This document shows, piece by piece, positions 60,192 through 64,000 of a DNA stretch of 64,000 nucleotides. Source of the DNA: Dermanyssus gallinae (lineage: Eukaryota; Arthropoda; Arachnida; Mesostigmata; Dermanyssidae); NCBI GenBank assembly GCA_003439945.1, contig QVRM01003996.1:1-64000 (forward strand). The letters are read 5' to 3'. The position numbers and the translations under genes were made by a program. Every line of letters begins with the position of its first letter. The first letter of the stretch is position 1. The notes below the pieces were generated by a model. The model searched no databases. It worked only from the letters and a program-made list of their open reading frames with translations, and had not been told where the DNA came from.

Positions 60192-60229
60192 GTCGCCGAT
60201 TACCTGGTTTTAACCAGGTAATCGGCGAC
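60192..60229. repeat. 38-bp perfect hairpin, 18-bp stem, 2-nt loop
   Basis: GTCGCCGATTACCTGGTT is followed by TT and then by AACCAGGTAATCGGCGAC, its exact reverse complement. Confidence 0.95.
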
Positions 60230-60289
60230 TATTAGATTATGCAGCTCTCCTGCTAAAAAATCGGACGGCTCACCCTAATGTTCGTGATA

Positions 60290-61270
60290 AAACCTATATA
60301 TGACACCTTCTGCCAGCAACTGGGTCCAATTCGGAAGCGTTTGCATTGAGCCGAAACGTGGTAAAGTTCTGTCGACACTGCTCTTTTGCCCTGTCGTGCA
60401 TGCTTTTATTCTGGCGGTAAAGAATGTAGACATGAGGCCAAACGTACGCATCTTTCCCCTTGTGACACCGGCGCTTACTCTCTATAAGCAGTATCTTGTA
60501 GGCTGCTCTCCTCTGTAGACCATAGAGCGTCCTACGATTAGCAGTTATCGCGGGTATACAATCCATGCTTTGCTAACGCAGGAAGAACCCGTGCTGAACG
60601 CAAGAGCCCCAAAACTCGGCGTGTTTGGCTACAGACCTGTGTTAAGCAGGGCCGTGCCCGCCTTTGTCTGGAGTTTATATTTACAACAGTCGCCTTGACT
60701 CCAAAGCGTGATTGCCCTGTTTAACGTCGGAAGCTAATCTCAGATGCCTAGACAAGTATTTATGGACTGCCAATAAATTACTTGTCTAGGCATCTGAGAT
60801 TAGGGACGCGCCCCTGGCCAGGCACGCGCAAAGACGCCAGTACCGGGAGGTGCTTCCGTGCTGGAATATCAAGAACATCGCATCTCTGAAATTCCGTCAA
60901 ATGTTGGAGGTTATGAGCCAGAAAGGCGCTAGTGCTCCATTCGCTTTGGTAGATGTGCATGAATTAAGCCCATTAATGTACACGATGCAGGCCCCTGTCT
61001 TCCAGAAGCTCAAGAAACGCATTGCCCTTCGGGTCGGTGGCGCCGCTATCAATACGACAGTTGAAGTCACCGGTGACTAGAATAAGTGGTTGGAGGTTTA
61101 GACCCGCTAGACCCGCACTTACCACATTATCGTAATGAGGTGGCAGGTAAAAAAAAGACAAAGTTGAAACTACCTGGCGTGGGAGTCATCTACCCCTCAC
61201 CTCGATACACACAGTGAATTCGGGGGTGACCCTGCTCGTAAGCAGATCAAACGTCCATCTAATGGACTAC
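60290..61270 (-). mobile_element. Second copy of the 19.2-22.3 kb non-LTR retrotransposon, partial, minus strand
   Basis: From high to low coordinates the minus strand gives an endonuclease part, TVCIEVRG then FFYLPPHYDNVVSAGLAG and ILVTGDFNCRIDSGATD (61000-61210). It then gives the segment LDIPARKHLPVLASLRVPGQ (60800-60880) and the linker NRRTLYGLQRRAAYKILLIE (60440-60530). These match 19960-20870 of the plus-strand copy. The diagnostic GDFN of the endonuclease is intact here, whereas the first copy reads GDFT. The RT itself is absent. A 25-bp inverted repeat (60734-60803) interrupts it. Confidence 0.82.
60734..60803. repeat. 25-bp perfect inverted repeat within the retrotransposon copy
   Basis: CTAATCTCAGATGCCTAGAC followed by AAGTA (60734-60758) is repeated as its exact reverse complement at 60779-60803, with a 20-bp spacer. 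The first copy of the element has no such structure at the matching place (about 20320-20400). Confidence 0.93.
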
Positions 61271-61271
61271 T

Positions 61272-61584
61272 CCGCTCTCCGTCTGGAAGACTCGCTAGCA
61301 GTTGAAAACCTCAATTTCGATCAATCATTCATTCAGTCAATCGAAATGCAGTTTGCCTCGCTCGAAAGTTTTCGTCAAGAGTGCAATGTTCACACTTGTA
61401 AATAGGCATTCTGGTTCTAGCTGCAAAGCCCCAGATAAACCTTTGCAATTCCAAAGCAATAATTTGCAGCTGTAAGAAGCATGCAGCTGCCTTGGAAGAA
61501 GGTGTCATTTATTTACTAGAACACATGACAAACACATACCTTTAACAATGTGTTGCTGTTATATACAATTTATTATGTGATGTG

Positions 61585-61647
<63 letters not shown>

Positions 61648-63360
61648 TATACAGCATATTGCGAAAAGTATGTGCTTGTCATGTATTCTAATAAAACATA
61701 GTAGGCTATGTGGGTGCGCACCATCTACATCTATACACGTATCGTATGATTTAGCAAACAATTAGTAGGGGCTTCCGCCTGCGCGGCGTTTGATGGCGAC
61801 ATTCTAGATACACGTCGTTTCGGCAGAGGAAGCGCCACGGAGAGGCAGACGGGGGGGAAGAGTCTCGGAGGTTTGGCTGGATCGCTGGTTGGGGAGTAAG
61901 TCGCCGACCGACCCTTCCCATCAGAAAGGCGCCTAATTCAACTGGACAACTAGTTTTGCCAGTGTTCATCTAGCGGAATAAGCGAAGATATACGAGTGGT
62001 TGCGCCTCCCATGTGGGCGCTTGCCACAGGCTTCGGCAGGAGGCCAGCATTCGTGTATGGAGGATGGCAGGCCTCCCCTGTCGAGCTCTACGTTGCGTCA
62101 TCGCCAGGCATGGATGGGGCCCCGCCGTTGTGTACAGTCTTTGCGTTGACTCAACCGGGACGACCGCGAGACAGATGGTCGTATCATCAGCAAGTGCAAG
62201 AAGTGGCCAAGCGGCACAAGAGAACGTGCCCAAAGCAAACAAACACTGTCTACTACCGCTGAACAGCGTTAGCAACTCCAATAGGAACACAACAACAACA
62301 AAAATGAAAACAACAGTACTAGCGACAACAACAACATTGACAATGATAAAATTCACTATCCACTTTAACAACAATCCACTATACACTAAAAACACCACTG
62401 ACACCATGGATTTTAGACCGTTTGCCTTTGAGATCTTAGGGGGGGGGGCAGGTAAACTTACTGAGGGAGTTATTAATTACTTATGCAAGTGTCTAAGATT
62501 GGCCACGGCAGACCTACGCGCTGGTGAATTTTTCCGGCAAAGGCTGTCATTGAATATACAACGCGGTAACGCCACGGCGGTGCTTGGTACCTTGTCCCGG
62601 TGGTCGACACCAGGCATAGACCTAGGGCTGATGTAGTTTGTCGTCACGTTCGCTGGGGGACAATTGTTTACATCCCGTTATAAGTTAAATAAAACAAATG
62701 GTTCATCAACACCACTGACTACACTATCCACTAACGCCACATAACCTACAATACCCGTTAAGACGCAACGATCCGGGAAGGGCTGCATATGGACGGAACT
62801 CGATCGAAGACCGACACTGTGCAACTGTTGCCTATTGCGAAATACGCGACGGCAGAAACCACCGATGTCCTAGACAACCTCGTAGACGAGATCAGACGAT
62901 TTGTAACAAGAAATAAAGCCAATCCTATTGTAGGAGGCTTTGATGCAGCTGTGGTGGGAGGGGGAAGTCGACGTTCGAACGGAAGAGGTTCGGGGGTTGT
63001 TAGAATTGTTAACTCTCGCTGTGTGGCGGCGCACCGTCGTGCCGGAACCAGAATCTTATACGAACGCTGTCCGGGACGCTTTTCAACAATTGCGGTAACG
63101 TTTGGCTCAGGAACGTGCGATAGGCAGCTGCATCTAATCTAGAGGGTAGTCATCCACCATGCCCGCCCAGACATTTATCGAGAAGCGATCTTGACGTCTA
63201 TGCTCGTGAGTCATAAGAATGTCCATACATCTAGAACGCTGGTGACGCCGCTTCTGGCAATTCCTAACATATTTACACGCGGGCAAGGAAGGCTCTGCAA
63301 TTGCTACAAAACATGTTTAAAGCTTGACGGACGAAACTTTGAGCACTTCTCAAAATAAAA
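61272..63360. other. Intergenic stretch, no gene recognised
   Basis: A (TA)n tract lies at 61587-61652. CAA-rich sequence near 62285-62340 explains part of a 207-codon plus-strand frame (62013-62636). That frame's N-terminal 90 codons are non-repetitive but match nothing known to me, and a second overlapping frame exists on the opposite strand. Confidence 0.4.
61587..61652. repeat. (TA)n microsatellite
   Basis: TA tract with one interruption near its right end. Confidence 0.95.
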
Positions 63361-63365
63361 AATGC

Positions 63366-63727
63366 TGGTAGGTTTCTGAAAGAGTGCGAATAGTTTATTT
63401 GCCGGAACAGGACGAAATGCTGGCAAGTATACACGCCTTCACCATCGATATAGGCTGTCGAAAAGCTTATTTGCTCGGAAACTACGCAATGCAGCACCAT
63501 TACTTTGGTGCAAAAATGATGAACGTAATGGCAAAAGTTTGCGGTTCTGCACGTAGAATTTTCAACGTAACAACGTATCGACTTTTTATGACTTTCCTAT
63601 ATCAGGCAATTCGCTTTTCGCTAGCTTGAGTCGTGTGTATGTATGTAAAGGTACTGTTGCGAGATAACTAGTTCGTTCATACATGTCGTATTCGCGAGAA
63701 AATTCTGTTTCTTTTGAGGAGCATATA
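63366..63727 (+). repeat. 362-bp interspersed repeat related to the foldback element, copy 2
   Basis: Same length and order as 58336-58697. The shared frame reads AFTIDIGCRKAYLLGNYAMQ, then HHYFGAKMMNVMAKVCGSARR and ends in RFSLA. A one-base insertion and a one-base deletion about 13 bp apart change only the residues between AFTI and KAYLL and restore the frame. Confidence 0.8.
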
Positions 63728-64000
63728 ACTCTGAGCAGAAAATGCGGCATACTTGTTTAGAAGGTAATTCGCAAAAATTAAGTTATTTTTTAGCCTTTAC
63801 GCCAGTACCTGAAAATTGTACGACAAAAAACCCTACGTCTATTCACAGCGCTTAAAACTAATATATTCAAATGCGCATTTCAGTGTGATCATTTTGGTAT
63901 TAAATATATGGCATTGTTAATCGAAATTGCGGAGTAATTAAGATTTTTCGGAGGGCATGTCGAGAATGAGGACATGCATAAATGACTTTGTCGCAGAATG
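63728..64000. other. Window end, nothing recognised
   Basis: AT-rich sequence with no frame, repeat copy or RNA-like structure that I can support. Confidence 0.4.

Noticed and set aside
62013..62636. 207-codon plus-strand frame
   Set aside because: The middle is poly-Asn/Thr from CAA-like repeats, and an antisense frame of 145 codons overlaps it; no domain was seen in either.

Overview
This is a eukaryotic, gene-poor, repeat-rich window. I found no convincing host protein-coding gene, no rRNA, no functional tRNA and no CRISPR array. Long (TA)n, (TTA)n and (CAA)n microsatellites, R1-type, CR1/Jockey-type and other non-LTR retrotransposons, Tc1/mariner-type transposase remnants and tRNA-derived SINEs point to an invertebrate. 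An arthropod, possibly a mite or tick, is my inference only; nothing here proves it. Almost all open frames are short, low-complexity, or the shadow of a repeat.

Layout. 0-9 kb: mostly unexplained intergenic DNA, with a decayed Tc1/mariner-type transposase (about 4.9-5.5 kb), a trinucleotide-repeat and purine-rich block (5.9-6.8 kb) and one 151-codon ORF with a repeated 3' tail (8.55-9.1 kb). 9-19 kb: small hairpins, a mariner remnant on the minus strand (11.5-11.8 kb), a possible signal-peptide ORF (15.9 kb) and a tRNA-derived SINE (18.65 kb). 19.2-22.4 kb: a decayed non-LTR retrotransposon bounded by an 18-bp target-site duplication. 22.4-31 kb: microsatellites, minisatellites, two SINE families, a near-perfect 51-bp palindrome and CAA/GC-rich low-complexity DNA.

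31-42 kb is an R1-like retrotransposon graveyard. It holds a minus-strand RT and C-terminal fragment, a plus-strand ORF1 plus endonuclease fragment, a second minus-strand 3' end and a plus-strand RT fragment. Into it are set a 1.16-kb foldback element with 490-bp inverted arms, inserted in a (TA)n tract, and a recent 2.87-kb tandem duplication. One breakpoint of that duplication falls at the arm/loop boundary of the foldback. 43-46.6 kb: a minus-strand CR1/Jockey-type LINE and an internally deleted plus-strand LINE. 47.9-48.6 kb: a minus-strand SINE beside a mariner C-terminal half. 48.6-64 kb: mainly unexplained DNA, microsatellites, two related 362-bp repeats (58.3 and 63.4 kb) that share homology with the foldback element, and a second minus-strand copy of the 19-22 kb retrotransposon (60.3-61.3 kb).

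The window's biology is therefore that of mobile elements and their decay, not of cooperating genes. The observations most worth following are the duplication that starts at a hairpin loop, the repeat family around the foldback element with its conserved reading frame, the two SINE families, and short insertions marked by direct repeats.
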